In this document: in pieces, positions 1-7,178 of the stretch
Layout of the letters: each line of letters starts with the position of its first letter
Position numbering within the stretch: position 1 is the stretch's first letter
Virus record (IMG/VR): IMGVR_UViG_3300009176_000043
Span: 1-41,999 of that record
Origin: a virus
Length of the DNA: 41,999 nt
Strand: one strand, 5' to 3'
Program-made: the position numbers and the translations under genes
Notes under the pieces: generated by a model
What the model saw: the letters and a program-made list of their open reading frames with translations, nothing else
Told to the model about the DNA's origin: nothing
Database searches by the model: none

Positions 1-18
1 ACTTGATTGAGGACAATC

Positions 19-351
19 GTGCACGGCGGTAATCGCGTTGGCTCAGGCCACCCCGAACGGCTTCAGACGCCTGATGGCCTAAAGGGCAAATATCAATCAT
101 CGCTAGAATTTGCAATGGCAGTTATCAACGATCCGGATGCGCCACTTGACGCAAAAATCCGTATCGCCATAGCGGCTATGCCATTCCAGCACGCAAAGCT
201 GGCCGAGCAGCCTGCGACTAAAAAAACTGATGCCGAGAGCGCCGCTGATGCGGCTGCAAAGGGTCGCTTTGCTGCTCCAGCCGGTCCTAAACTGGCGGTG
301 AACAATAGAACTACTGACTGGATGACAACTCTCCCCCGTTTGAATGGATAA
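19..351 (+). CDS. Terminase small subunit (putative)
   Basis: Likely DNA-recognition subunit of the packaging motor; it would bind phage DNA and hand it to the large subunit encoded 9 nt downstream. The central segment (DPDAPLDAKIRIAIAAMPF followed by HAKL) matches the short conserved core of small terminase-like proteins of alphaproteobacterial phages, in which helices around an Asp-Pro-x-Ala-Pro turn are followed by an Ala-rich stretch ending in a His. The C-terminal half is Ala/Lys-rich and probably disordered. The frame is open from TTG at 7, but GTG at 19 sits 5 nt after a GAGGA ribosome site (9-13) and is the better start, giving 110 residues. There is no helix-turn-helix that I can name with confidence. 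The call rests on the core motif plus position directly before terL. Confidence 0.7.
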   Translation: MHGGNRVGSGHPERLQTPDGLKGKYQSSLEFAMAVINDPDAPLDAKIRIAIAAMPFQHAKLAEQPATKKTDAESAADAAAKGRFAAPAGPKLAVNNRTTDWMTTLPRLNG

Positions 352-360
352 AAAGATCGT

Positions 361-2052
361 TTGAATCAGTCTTTGACACAAAGAATGCCTGAGTGGACTA
401 CTGCTTGCGCGGATTGGCAGGAACGCATTGTTAACCGCCAATCTCTCGTGCCGTGCGCGCCTTTATTCCCCGCTGAGGCGGAGGCGGCACTCGACCAATT
501 CCGGGCACTACGGCTTGTCGATGTCGCAGGATCGCCGACGGCGGGCGAAGCGTGCCGCCAGTGGGTGTTCGATTTTGTAGCTGCGATTTTTGGCGCTTAT
601 GATGAAGAACGTGGCCGGCGGCTTATTGGCGAGTTCTTTCTGCTTGTAAGTAAAAAGAACGGGAAGAGTTCGATCGCCGCCGGAATTATGCTTACAGCGC
701 TGATTCGCAATTGGCGAATGTCGAACGAGTTCGTAATTCTGGCGCCGACAATTGAAATTGCCAATAATTCATTTTTTCCGGCGCGCGATATGGTGCGCGC
801 CGACGATGAGTTGAATGATTTACTACATGTCCAAGATCATTATCGAACGATTACGCACCGGCAAACCAAGGCAACTCTAAAAGTAGTCGCCGCCGACTCC
901 GAAACGGTCGGCGGCAAGAAAGCGGCGGGTATCCTGGTCGATGAGCTGTGGCTGTTCGGAAAACGCCCGAACGCTGAGAATATGTTGAGAGAAGCAACTG
1001 GTGGACGGGCGTCGCGGCCAGAGGGATTTACCATTTTTCTCTCTACACAGTCGGATGAGCCTCCGGCCGGTGTGTTCGCGCAGGCGCTCAGCGACTATCG
1101 GGATATCCGGGACGGCAAGCTCGTGGCGCCGCGGCGCATGGGCGTGCTCTACGAATATCCGCCCGACATGGCTGAAGCCGAGGCTTTTCGCGATTCGGCG
1201 ACTTGGTATGTGACCAATCCGAATCTCGGCGCGTCGGTCGATGAGGAGTTTCTTCATGACGAGCGCGACAAAGCCGAACGCGCGGGACGCGCATCAATCG
1301 CCGGCTTCTGGGCCAAGCACCTTAATGTCGAAATCGGACTTGGGTTGCGATCGAACCGCTGGGCCGGTGCGGAATATTGGGCTCGCCGAGCCGATCCGTC
1401 GCTGACGTTTGATGCCTTGCTGGAGCGCTGCGAGGTCATTGTTATCGGGATAGACGGCGGCGGGCTTGATGACCTATTCGGCCTGTGCGTCCTGGGCCGT
1501 GACCGCGAAACGAAAGACTGGCTCGCATGGGCTCATGCGTGGTGCCACGTCGGCGTACTTGAGCGACGCAAATCGATCGCTGCACGCCTCCGGGATTTCG
1601 AGAAAGCTGGTGAATTAACGATCGTTGAAGACGAGCTGGATGATCTTAGCGAAATTGTCGCGATCGTCGAACGGGTGAAAGACTCGGGTGTGCTGGCTGA
1701 GGTGGGCGTTGATCCCGCCGGATTAGGTGAGCTGGTTGATGCTCTCGCGTCAATCGGTGTTACTGAGGACAACAAGCTGCTGGTCGGGGTTGGCCAAGGC
1801 TATCGCATGATGAATGCGATTAAGACCAGTGAGCGGCGACTCGCGAATGGCACGCTCCGGCACAGCGGCAGTTCGCTGATGGCGTGGTGCGTCGGCAATG
1901 TGAAGATCGAGCCGACAGCGACCGCGATCCGCGCAACGAAGCAGAATGCGGGCGACGCAAAGATCGACCCGTGGTGCGCGCTAATGGATGCCTGCGACCG
2001 CATGAGCTTTGCCCCGCAAGGCGCGGCTGATGTCGAGGCAATGGTCGCTTAA
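361..2052 (+). CDS. terL: Terminase large subunit (ATPase-nuclease)
   Basis: Packaging motor: the N-terminal ATPase drives DNA through the portal and the C-terminal RNase H-like nuclease cuts the concatemer. A Walker A-like segment VSKKNGKS lies at about residues 96-103, Walker B ILVDE at 191-195 (D194, E195), and a coupling motif FLSTQ at 226-230. The nuclease acids are D365 (IGIDGG), D451 (VDPAG) and D543 (LMDACD), preceded by the AKIDP stretch seen in HK97/phage-type terminases. The length of 563 residues is normal. The start is TTG at 361, 9 nt after the small subunit stop; ATG at 385 is an alternative, and neither has a strong ribosome site. A terminator-like hairpin follows at 2076-2099. 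Confidence 0.95.
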   Translation: MNQSLTQRMPEWTTACADWQERIVNRQSLVPCAPLFPAEAEAALDQFRALRLVDVAGSPTAGEACRQWVFDFVAAIFGAYDEERGRRLIGEFFLLVSKKNGKSSIAAGIMLTALIRNWRMSNEFVILAPTIEIANNSFFPARDMVRADDELNDLLHVQDHYRTITHRQTKATLKVVAADSETVGGKKAAGILVDELWLFGKRPNAENMLREATGGRASRPEGFTIFLSTQSDEPPAGVFAQALSDYRDIRDGKLVAPRRMGVLYEYPPDMAEAEAFRDSATWYVTNPNLGASVDEEFLHDERDKAERAGRASIAGFWAKHLNVEIGLGLRSNRWAGAEYWARRADPSLTFDALLERCEVIVIGIDGGGLDDLFGLCVLGRDRETKDWLAWAHAWCHVGVLERRKSIAARLRDFEKAGELTIVEDELDDLSEIVAIVERVKDSGVLAEVGVDPAGLGELVDALASIGVTEDNKLLVGVGQGYRMMNAIKTSERRLANGTLRHSGSSLMAWCVGNVKIEPTATAIRATKQNAGDAKIDPWCALMDACDRMSFAPQGAADVEAMVA

Positions 2053-2075
2053 CGAGACGCTGGGGAAGTTGACGG

Positions 2076-2099
2076 AAGGCCCGGTGGTGACGGGCTTTT
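2076..2099 (+). terminator. Terminator-like hairpin after terL
   Basis: GCCCG (2079-2083) pairs with CGGGC (2091-2095) across a 7-nt loop. A G-U and A-T pairs extend the stem outward, and TTTT follows at 2096-2099. The fit to a rho-independent terminator or attenuator is moderate. It separates terL from the high-copy capsid gene. Confidence 0.45.
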
Positions 2100-2133
2100 C
2101 GGGCTGCAGACCCTATCCGTCGCGGCAAATTCT

Positions 2134-2162
2134 AGGCGCTTCCTTGCTAAATGCAAGCGCCT
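2134..2162 (+). promoter_or_regulatory. 5'-UTR hairpin upstream of capsid gene
   Basis: AGGCGCTT (2134-2141) is perfectly complementary to AAGCGCCT (2155-2162), an 8-bp stem with a 13-nt loop ending 22 nt before the capsid ATG and just before its ribosome site (AAAGG near 2174). It has no T tract, so it is not a terminator. It could be an mRNA 5' stabiliser or processing site; this role is inferred. Confidence 0.4.
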
Positions 2163-2184
2163 TCGCCTGACCTAAAGGCAAAAC

Positions 2185-4140
2185 ATGACGACAATTCGTA
2201 AAACTGCGGCCGGCAAGGTCGCGGGCAGCCTTAGTTACGTGCTGTCCGATGACACCGTTGACCGCATGGGCGATGTTATTGAAGCGGGTGGTTGGGACCT
2301 GAAGTGGTTCAAGCTCAATCCTATTGCTTTATTTAATCATAACCCAAACGCACCAATCGGGAAATGGAGAAACGTTCGAGTCGATGGCGGTAAGTTAATC
2401 GCTGAACTCGAACCGGCACAGCGCGGAACATCGCAGCGTGTCGATGAAATCATTAGTTTGATCGAGCAGAACATCCTTCGGGCAACTTCCGTTGGGTTCA
2501 TGCCGATCGATTCTGAACCGTTAGACAAAAACAACCCTTATGGGGGTCAGCGGTTCAAAAAACAGCAACTCTTGGAGACGAGCATAGTGTCGGTGCCTGC
2601 AAATCCGGCGGCATTACAACTAGCAAAATCCCTGAGTATTTCCGAAGAAACCATGAACCTAGCCTTTGGCGAGCATGCCGAAACGAGGCGTAGGGACATG
2701 ACTAAAGCAGGCGAGCATGCCGAAACGAAGACCGCGAATGGCAAACGCCCGAGTGGCAGCCTGACGCTACCGAAAGTTAATCAAGTGACAAATCGTTCAG
2801 AACGTATTCAAGACATTCAACAGGGCCTCGTCGAAAAGAACAATAAGCGTGACGCGATCGAATGCGCCGATACGCTTGATGTTGAGGCTCTGGAGCAAAT
2901 CAATATCGATATCGAGACCGCGGAGCGTGCGTTGGCTGCTCTGACTGCTGCGGAAGCCAAGGTTGGTGCCCGTGCCGCAGGCGGGGGCGGAATGCTTATG
3001 ACGACGAACGGCTCGTCTGAGAAACAGGCGGCGCCCGCCATTCATCGCCGGCCTCTGGGTTTTCCACAGAAGGAGGTGAGTCCTCTAGACTTGCTCGTCC
3101 GCTCGGCCATCGTCAATGGAACGGCCTGGTTTGGCAATAAATCGATCGAGCAAGCTCTTGAGGAGCGCTATCCGGGGCACGAGGCGACCGCCGCGGTTGT
3201 CCTCAAGGCCGATCAGACTCTCGGGACTACCAGCGGCTCGCATTGGGTAGATGACCTTCAGAGGTACAGCTACACGGCGCTTGTTGATGCGCTGCGTGGC
3301 CGTCGCATCTGGCCGGATCTGGTTGATGGCAGTATGTCGCTGTCGTTTGATGCGAGCGGAACCGCCTACATCCCCAGCCTAACTGCTGGCGGGGCGAATG
3401 GTGGGTTCTTCAGTGAGGGTTCGCCGATGCGTGTCGGTCGAATCACCACGGCATCGACAACGATGACTCCGCGCAAGATGGGCGTCATCATTCCTTTCTC
3501 GCGGGAAGCGGCGAAGCGCAGCACCCCGGCTCTTGAGCCGCTGGTGCGTCGCGCCATCATCGATGATACCGGCAAGGTGCTCGACCAGGCCGTAATCGAT
3601 GCCACTGCTGGCGATGCCGTGAGGCCGGCGGGATTGCTTAACGGCGTCTCGGCAACGGCCTCGGGCTTCGGCGGCGGTGATTACCAGGCGGTGATCGAGG
3701 ACATCAACGCGCTCATGGCGCCGTTCGATAGTGCCGATGCGTCCGACGGATCGATCGCGCTTATCATGCACCCGGCGCAGGCGCGCAGGCTTGCCATGAT
3801 GCCGGGGCCTGATGGCATGTTCGGCTGGGCCGATCGGTTCATGACGGAGTTCAAGGTTCTCCGCTCGACCTACGCCACGGCGAATCGTCTGATCGCGATC
3901 CGGCTGAATGATCTCATTACTGTTGCGGGCACTCCGGATTTCGAGGTCAGCAATAGTGCGGTCGTCCATATGGAGGACACCACTCCACTTGAGATTGTAT
4001 CAGGGACGGGTCCCACAACCGCAGATCCTGTACGCTCCTTTTGGCAGACGGATTCGATGGGCGTCCGCATGGTTATGGACGTAAGCTGGAAGTTAGCAAG
4101 ATCGGGCATGGTCCGATGGATTGATGGTACTACATGGTAA
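2185..4140 (+). CDS. Prohead protease-major capsid protein fusion (HK97 fold)
   Basis: One 651-residue polypeptide combines the maturation protease and the capsid subunit. Residues 1-150 are a U35-type prohead protease: H52 in the FNHNP motif, S102 in ATSVGF, and the ETSIVSVPANPAA segment at 131-143 with E131. Residues about 160-190 form a linker containing a duplicated GEHAET hexapeptide. Residues about 200-260 are a charged coiled coil typical of the scaffolding delta domain. From about 290 to the end is an HK97-type capsid domain (LGTTSGSHWV at the start of the shell domain; PFSREA and PAGLLNG further on). Self-cleavage would release the shell protein. No frameshift separates the two halves. 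The ribosome site AAAGG precedes ATG 2185. Fused protease-capsid genes are known in other phages. The capsid precedes the portal here, which is unusual. Confidence 0.93.
   Translation: MTTIRKTAAGKVAGSLSYVLSDDTVDRMGDVIEAGGWDLKWFKLNPIALFNHNPNAPIGKWRNVRVDGGKLIAELEPAQRGTSQRVDEIISLIEQNILRATSVGFMPIDSEPLDKNNPYGGQRFKKQQLLETSIVSVPANPAALQLAKSLSISEETMNLAFGEHAETRRRDMTKAGEHAETKTANGKRPSGSLTLPKVNQVTNRSERIQDIQQGLVEKNNKRDAIECADTLDVEALEQINIDIETAERALAALTAAEAKVGARAAGGGGMLMTTNGSSEKQAAPAIHRRPLGFPQKEVSPLDLLVRSAIVNGTAWFGNKSIEQALEERYPGHEATAAVVLKADQTLGTTSGSHWVDDLQRYSYTALVDALRGRRIWPDLVDGSMSLSFDASGTAYIPSLTAGGANGGFFSEGSPMRVGRITTASTTMTPRKMGVIIPFSREAAKRSTPALEPLVRRAIIDDTGKVLDQAVIDATAGDAVRPAGLLNGVSATASGFGGGDYQAVIEDINALMAPFDSADASDGSIALIMHPAQARRLAMMPGPDGMFGWADRFMTEFKVLRSTYATANRLIAIRLNDLITVAGTPDFEVSNSAVVHMEDTTPLEIVSGTGPTTADPVRSFWQTDSMGVRMVMDVSWKLARSGMVRWIDGTTW
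2668..2728 (+). repeat. 19-bp in-frame direct repeat in protease-capsid linker
   Basis: The 19-bp sequence beginning GGCGAGCATGCC occurs at 2668-2686 and again, identical, at 2710-2728. The 42-bp period preserves frame and duplicates GEHAET in the linker between the protease and capsid domains. It looks like a slip or duplication that lengthened the linker, which is also where maturation cleavage would be expected. Confidence 0.85.
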
Positions 4141-4186
4141 ATATGTAGTAATAATTGCTACGTTATAGTGGTATGATATAAAGATC

Positions 4187-4220
4187 GAGCCGGGTCGCTG
4201 TTTCAGCAGCTTCCCGGCTC
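4187..4220 (+). terminator. Hairpin after capsid gene
   Basis: GAGCCGGG (4187-4194) pairs perfectly with CCCGGCTC (4213-4220). Within the loop GCTG (4197-4200) can pair with CAGC (4204-4207). No T run follows, so it may be a processing or stability element, or a rho-assisted stop at the end of the capsid message, rather than a classical terminator. Confidence 0.5.
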
Positions 4221-4252
4221 TGACCGAAACCGAACCGTGATGGAGTTCGATC

Positions 4253-5035
4253 GTGGCTAATGATATTATATTGCGCGCCGATGCGCGCGATCAAGGGTTA
4301 AAGCGTTATTACACTGGAGTTCAGTGTCTTCATCATCATCTATCTGAAAGATTCGTCCGAGACGGTGGGTGCGTAGCTTGCATTTACAAAAAGAATGCAA
4401 ATTGGGAAAAGCGCAATCCAGACAAGAGGCGAGCCTTACATGCGAGATGGGTCGAAGAAAACTTAGAATATGTTAAGACGAAACAGAAAGAATATCACGC
4501 CCAGTGGTACAAGAATAATCGTGATATAAAACTTTCAAAGAATGCTGAATATCTTAAAGCAAATCCAGATGTATCTAGAAAGTTGTCCAAAAAGTGGAGA
4601 GACTCTCATATAGAAGAGTCTCGCAAGAGATGCCGAGAATGGGAAAAAGCAAATCCTGATAAGCGAAGTGAGATCAACAAGAGAAAATATAAAGCAAATC
4701 CAGAGCATTATCTTGCAAAGAATGCCAAATGGGCTAAGGAGAATCCAGAGAAAACCGCAGTTGTTCGCCGACGCCGCCGCGCCCGAGAAAAGGGAGCACC
4801 CGGCACCCACACCGCAGCCGAGGCCACCGCAATCCTAGTCGCGCAAAACTACCGCTGCGCATATTGCGATGCCGACTTACGGGTGGTGGAAAAACACCTA
4901 GATCACATTATCCCGCTATCGCGGGGCGGCTCGAATGATAAGTCCAACATCCAGTGGACGTGCAAGCCACACAATTTGCAGAAATCTGATAAAGACCCCA
5001 TAGAATACGCCCGCTCCATAGGTCTCCTGATATGA
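4253..5035 (+). CDS. HNH endonuclease (free-standing, homing-type)
   Basis: Site-specific DNA endonuclease of the HNH family, probably a selfish homing gene lodged between capsid and accessory genes. The last 70 residues hold the nuclease: a CAYC pair, then LDHIIPLSRGG (catalytic His), the NIQW Asn, and CKPHN as the second Cys/His ligand set. The N-terminus has a second possible zinc site (VQCLHHH ... GGCVACI, residues about 24-43). The middle, about residues 45-180, is a Lys/Trp-rich array of loose 13-16-residue repeats built around W-x-K-x-NPDKR, likely a helical DNA-binding arm. GTG start at 4253 with GGAG 7 nt upstream. The repeat region is clearly AT-richer than its neighbours while the nuclease end is GC-rich, suggesting a composite, imported gene. 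Confidence 0.9.
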   Translation: MANDIILRADARDQGLKRYYTGVQCLHHHLSERFVRDGGCVACIYKKNANWEKRNPDKRRALHARWVEENLEYVKTKQKEYHAQWYKNNRDIKLSKNAEYLKANPDVSRKLSKKWRDSHIEESRKRCREWEKANPDKRSEINKRKYKANPEHYLAKNAKWAKENPEKTAVVRRRRRAREKGAPGTHTAAEATAILVAQNYRCAYCDADLRVVEKHLDHIIPLSRGGSNDKSNIQWTCKPHNLQKSDKDPIEYARSIGLLI

Positions 5036-5199
5036 CCACCCCCATCGAAATCACCGACACGATGATTGATGCGGGAGTCGCCGCCTATCTTGGGCAAGCT
5101 GTACATGACCAGTTTAGCTACTGGACCCCTCGGGAATTGATCGAAATCGTGCTGAGGGCAGGGTTGACAACGGTAAGTGATAAGCATCCTATTGAATAG
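5032..5199 (+). CDS. Small hypothetical protein (55 aa)
   Basis: Short ORF starting at ATG 5032, overlapping the HNH stop as ATGA, so it is probably translated by coupling. It encodes 55 residues ending ...DKHPIE. The sequence is amphipathic and partly helical (MIDAGVAAYL; PRELIEIVLRAG) with no Cys motif and no membrane span. I do not recognise a family. The coupling, a start consistent with its neighbours and normal codon use support a real gene. It precedes the Arc-type protein by 23 nt and may act with it, but nothing in the sequence shows how. Confidence 0.55.
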   Translation: MTTPIEITDTMIDAGVAAYLGQAVHDQFSYWTPRELIEIVLRAGLTTVSDKHPIE

Positions 5200-5222
5200 G
5201 TCGGATCGATTAGCCAGAAGCG

Positions 5223-5450
5223 ATGAGCGACAAAAGGGCGCCTCGGCGTGGCGCTCCGATAACCCCACGGAATCGCATCCCGGTTGGGATACGCATGACG
5301 CCGGAACTGCGCCGTAAACTCGTTGAGCGAGCGGGCGCGAACGGGCGAAGTCTTACACAAGAGATTGAGATTCTGCTTGAGAAGGCGCTGGCCGACGATC
5401 GGCTTGAAGCCAAGCTAGTAGAGATTCGAAATCTATTATCGTTCGTCTAA
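5223..5450 (+). CDS. Arc-type ribbon-helix-helix DNA-binding protein
   Basis: A 75-residue protein whose centre fits the Arc/MetJ ribbon-helix-helix fold: the strand RIPVGIRM (about 18-25) would lie in the major groove, helix TPELRRKLVERAGA follows, then the turn NGRSLT and a second helix QEIEILLEKALADD. The Arg-rich N-terminus (residues 4-17) may add phosphate contacts. Such proteins are dimeric repressors. Its site is unknown, but the hairpin at 5491-5513 and the short gap before the next structural gene are local candidates for regulation. A regulator inside the head gene block is notable. Start ATG 5223 has only a weak purine-rich ribosome site. Confidence 0.82.
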   Translation: MSDKRAPRRGAPITPRNRIPVGIRMTPELRRKLVERAGANGRSLTQEIEILLEKALADDRLEAKLVEIRNLLSFV

Positions 5451-5490
5451 CAAGCTACAAAACTAAACCCCTGTCCAGTCTAAACCTTCA

Positions 5491-5513
5491 GCGCAGGGCC
5501 TCTTTCCCTGCGC
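5491..5513 (+). terminator. Strong hairpin after Arc-type gene
   Basis: GCGCAGGG (5491-5498) pairs perfectly with CCCTGCGC (5506-5513) around the 7-nt loop CCTCTTT; CCTTTGCC follows, a weak T tract. It is a probable terminator or attenuator separating the regulator from the downstream paralogue pairs. Confidence 0.55.
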
Positions 5514-5548
5514 CCTTTGCCATGTCCGCTCTACGCGGGGAGATGCCA

Positions 5549-5956
5549 ATGTCGATTCGTCAAGTTACCTCAATTTCTCAGAATTCGACGGTTCGGCGAT
5601 TTCCCGTCACTGTGACCGTCGATGCAGATGGCGATGGCATATCATACACGCCCAGGATTTCGGGAGTGTTGGTTTCGATCCGCTACGTCAAGACAAGTTA
5701 TGACGATGGCGTTGATTTCGTGATTTCCGGAGAAACGTCTACACAGACGCTTTGGTCCGAGGAAGATGTGAATGCATCGGCGACGCGATATCCGCGTGGG
5801 CCGGATCATTCGACCGCTGGCGTCGGCGCGACATATGCAGCGCTTGGCGAGGCCGTCAACGATCTCATTGTCGTAGACAACGAGCGCGTAAAAATTGTCG
5901 TCGCAGAAGGTGGCGATACAAAAACGGGTACTTTTCATATCACTGTTGCCGGCTAA
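5549..5956 (+). CDS. Putative head decoration/structural protein, copy A1
   Basis: A 135-residue, all-beta-looking protein without Cys or membrane segment. The frame is open from 5522, but ATG 5549 lies 6 nt after GGGGAG (5537-5542) and is the best start. Its core is shared with the next gene: the stretch around I-x-YVKTxYxDGVDF, the TLW/TIW-S-x-x-NVNA motif, the HSTAG turn, and the closing V-N-D-x-I ... RVKIVV-x-GG-x-x-TG-x-F segment. The position just after capsid and before portal suggests a capsid-decorating or head-accessory role, which is an inference. A hairpin (5491-5513) lies upstream, as for other high-copy virion genes here. No named family is recognised with certainty. Confidence 0.7.
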   Translation: MSIRQVTSISQNSTVRRFPVTVTVDADGDGISYTPRISGVLVSIRYVKTSYDDGVDFVISGETSTQTLWSEEDVNASATRYPRGPDHSTAGVGATYAALGEAVNDLIVVDNERVKIVVAEGGDTKTGTFHITVAG

Positions 5957-5967
5957 GGAGATATCAC

Positions 5968-6339
5968 ATGGCCGTTCGTAAGCATTCCATCACCGCGCTC
6001 ACTAACGGCTCGGGCGATGTCACAGTATACAGCCCGTATATCACCGGGTTTGTCGAGTCCATCCAGTACGTCAAGACTGACTATACCGATGGCGTTGATT
6101 TCACGATTACCGCCGAAGCGACTACGGAAACGATCTGGACTGAGTCCAATGTCAATGCGGCGAAGGTCTGCCGTCCGCGGGCGGCGACGCATTCGACCGC
6201 AGGCGTTGCGGCGCTTTATGCGTCCGGTGGCACCGCGGTTAATGACCGGATCGGGTTGGGTCATGATCGCGTCAAGATCGTTGTTGGCTCCGGTGGCGCA
6301 GCGCATACCGGCGTGTTCGTGGTTACGGTGAGCGACTAA
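5968..6339 (+). CDS. Putative head decoration/structural protein, copy A2
   Basis: Tandem paralogue of the preceding gene, 123 residues from ATG 5968 with AAGGAG (5955-5960) 7 nt upstream. The frame is open from 5752, but that upstream part lies inside copy A1 in another frame and is not coding. It shares with A1 the YVKTDYTDGVDF segment, the T-E-T-x-W-T-E-S-N-V-N-A motif, HSTAGVAALYA, and a C-terminus with RVKIVV and TGVFVVTV. Two diverged copies next to each other suggest a heteromeric or subfunctionalised pair on the head surface; this is inference. Confidence 0.7.
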   Translation: MAVRKHSITALTNGSGDVTVYSPYITGFVESIQYVKTDYTDGVDFTITAEATTETIWTESNVNAAKVCRPRAATHSTAGVAALYASGGTAVNDRIGLGHDRVKIVVGSGGAAHTGVFVVTVSD

Positions 6340-6342
6340 GCC

Positions 6343-6642
6343 ATGACCGAGACGTGGTATCTCATGGAGGACGGCACGGTCGGCGACCCGCACGAGGTCG
6401 CCCCGGATAAAGATGGCGTCCTACGCCACAAGGATGGCCGCGCGGTCGCTATGGCCTCGCACGGTCCACGTTCGCGTGGCGTTGATGCTGATGCCGAGCG
6501 TGCGAAGGCTCGCGCCAAGGTCGCGCCCAAGCCGGCGGAAGCTGTCGAAAAGCCGGTTGCTCCAGAACCGCCGGAGCCAGCTACTCGACGCACCCGCGAC
6601 ATGAAGCCTGAAGAACCGGCGACACCTTACAAAACACGCTGA
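6343..6642 (+). CDS. Small acidic-Pro-rich protein, copy B1
   Basis: A 99-residue protein beginning 3 nt after copy A2. The N-terminal 40 residues contain a compact motif (WYLMEDGT ... DKDGVLRHKDGRAVAM) shared with the next gene. The rest is a Pro/Ala/Glu/Lys-rich tail (PKPAEAVEKP ... PEPPEPATRR), almost certainly disordered. I do not recognise a family. It sits in the head-accessory block, so a virion or assembly role is possible but unproven. Confidence 0.6.
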   Translation: MTETWYLMEDGTVGDPHEVAPDKDGVLRHKDGRAVAMASHGPRSRGVDADAERAKARAKVAPKPAEAVEKPVAPEPPEPATRRTRDMKPEEPATPYKTR

Positions 6643-6663
6643 TAGCAGAAGGAGGTCGAGACT

Positions 6664-7002
6664 ATGAAATCAAAAAGTGACGATCTGTACCTGTTGATGG
6701 ACGGCACCTACGCGAGCCCAGGCGATTGCTCGGATAAGGATGGTGTCTGGCAGCACAGCAGTGGCGTCAAGGTAGCGCTTACCGATGCAGGTGAGCCGAT
6801 GACGCTGGCTCGTGTCACCGAGCACAACGTTGCCGCTAATGAAGCGGCTGCCGCTCCTGTAGAGAGCGAGCCGGTGGCGGAATCCGAGAAACCGGCTGTT
6901 GCTGAGAAACCGGCTCACGGCAATCTGGAGCAGGCGATGGTGCCGGAGTCTGATAAGCCTGAGAGCAAGCCGGAAGCTAAGGTCAAAGAGCCGAAGGCTT
7001 AA
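6664..7002 (+). CDS. Small acidic-Pro-rich protein, copy B2
   Basis: Paralogue of the preceding gene, 112 residues, with a very strong ribosome site (AGAAGGAGGT, about 6647-6656) before ATG 6664, implying high expression. The N-terminus YLLMDGT ... DKDGVWQHSSGVKVAL matches copy B1 position for position. The remainder is an acidic, Pro/Glu/Lys-rich disordered tail ending KVKEPKA. Both B genes follow both A genes, so each ancestor was duplicated separately in place. The function is unknown; the high-expression signal suggests a structural protein. Confidence 0.62.
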   Translation: MKSKSDDLYLLMDGTYASPGDCSDKDGVWQHSSGVKVALTDAGEPMTLARVTEHNVAANEAAAAPVESEPVAESEKPAVAEKPAHGNLEQAMVPESDKPESKPEAKVKEPKA

Positions 7003-7010
7003 TAAAGACC

Positions 7011-7178
7011 ATGCCTCTCGTCGTCGCCATAATCGTGCTTCTATCTGTTGGCGGCGCCGCCTTCGTTATTGCCGGTGTGCATCTGCTCGCCGGCATGGCG
7101 TGGGCATTTATTGTACTCGGCCTCTTGCTGTTCGGTGTTGCCGTCTACCTCCGTTCGGGACTGACGCCGCATGGCTAA
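7011..7178 (+). CDS. Two-helix small membrane protein upstream of portal
   Basis: A 55-residue ORF (ATG 7011, TAA ending 7178) that overlaps the portal start by 8 nt. It is almost entirely hydrophobic: one span at about residues 3-22 and a second at about 26-47 separated by a short turn with His, then a short basic tail YLRSGLTPHG. Size and topology resemble small phage membrane proteins such as class II holin-like proteins, but the place next to portal is atypical for lysis, so a membrane role in head assembly or another function is equally possible. Overlap with the portal gene suggests translational coupling. Confidence 0.6.
   Translation: MPLVVAIIVLLSVGGAAFVIAGVHLLAGMAWAFIVLGLLLFGVAVYLRSGLTPHG

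Noticed and set aside
3379-3969. 196-codon minus-strand open frame inside the capsid gene
   Set aside because: Arg-rich translation typical of the opposite strand of a GC-rich gene; the capsid domain explains the region.
5752-5967. Upstream extension of decoration copy A2
   Set aside because: It lies inside copy A1 in another frame, and ATG 5968 has an ideal AAGGAG site.
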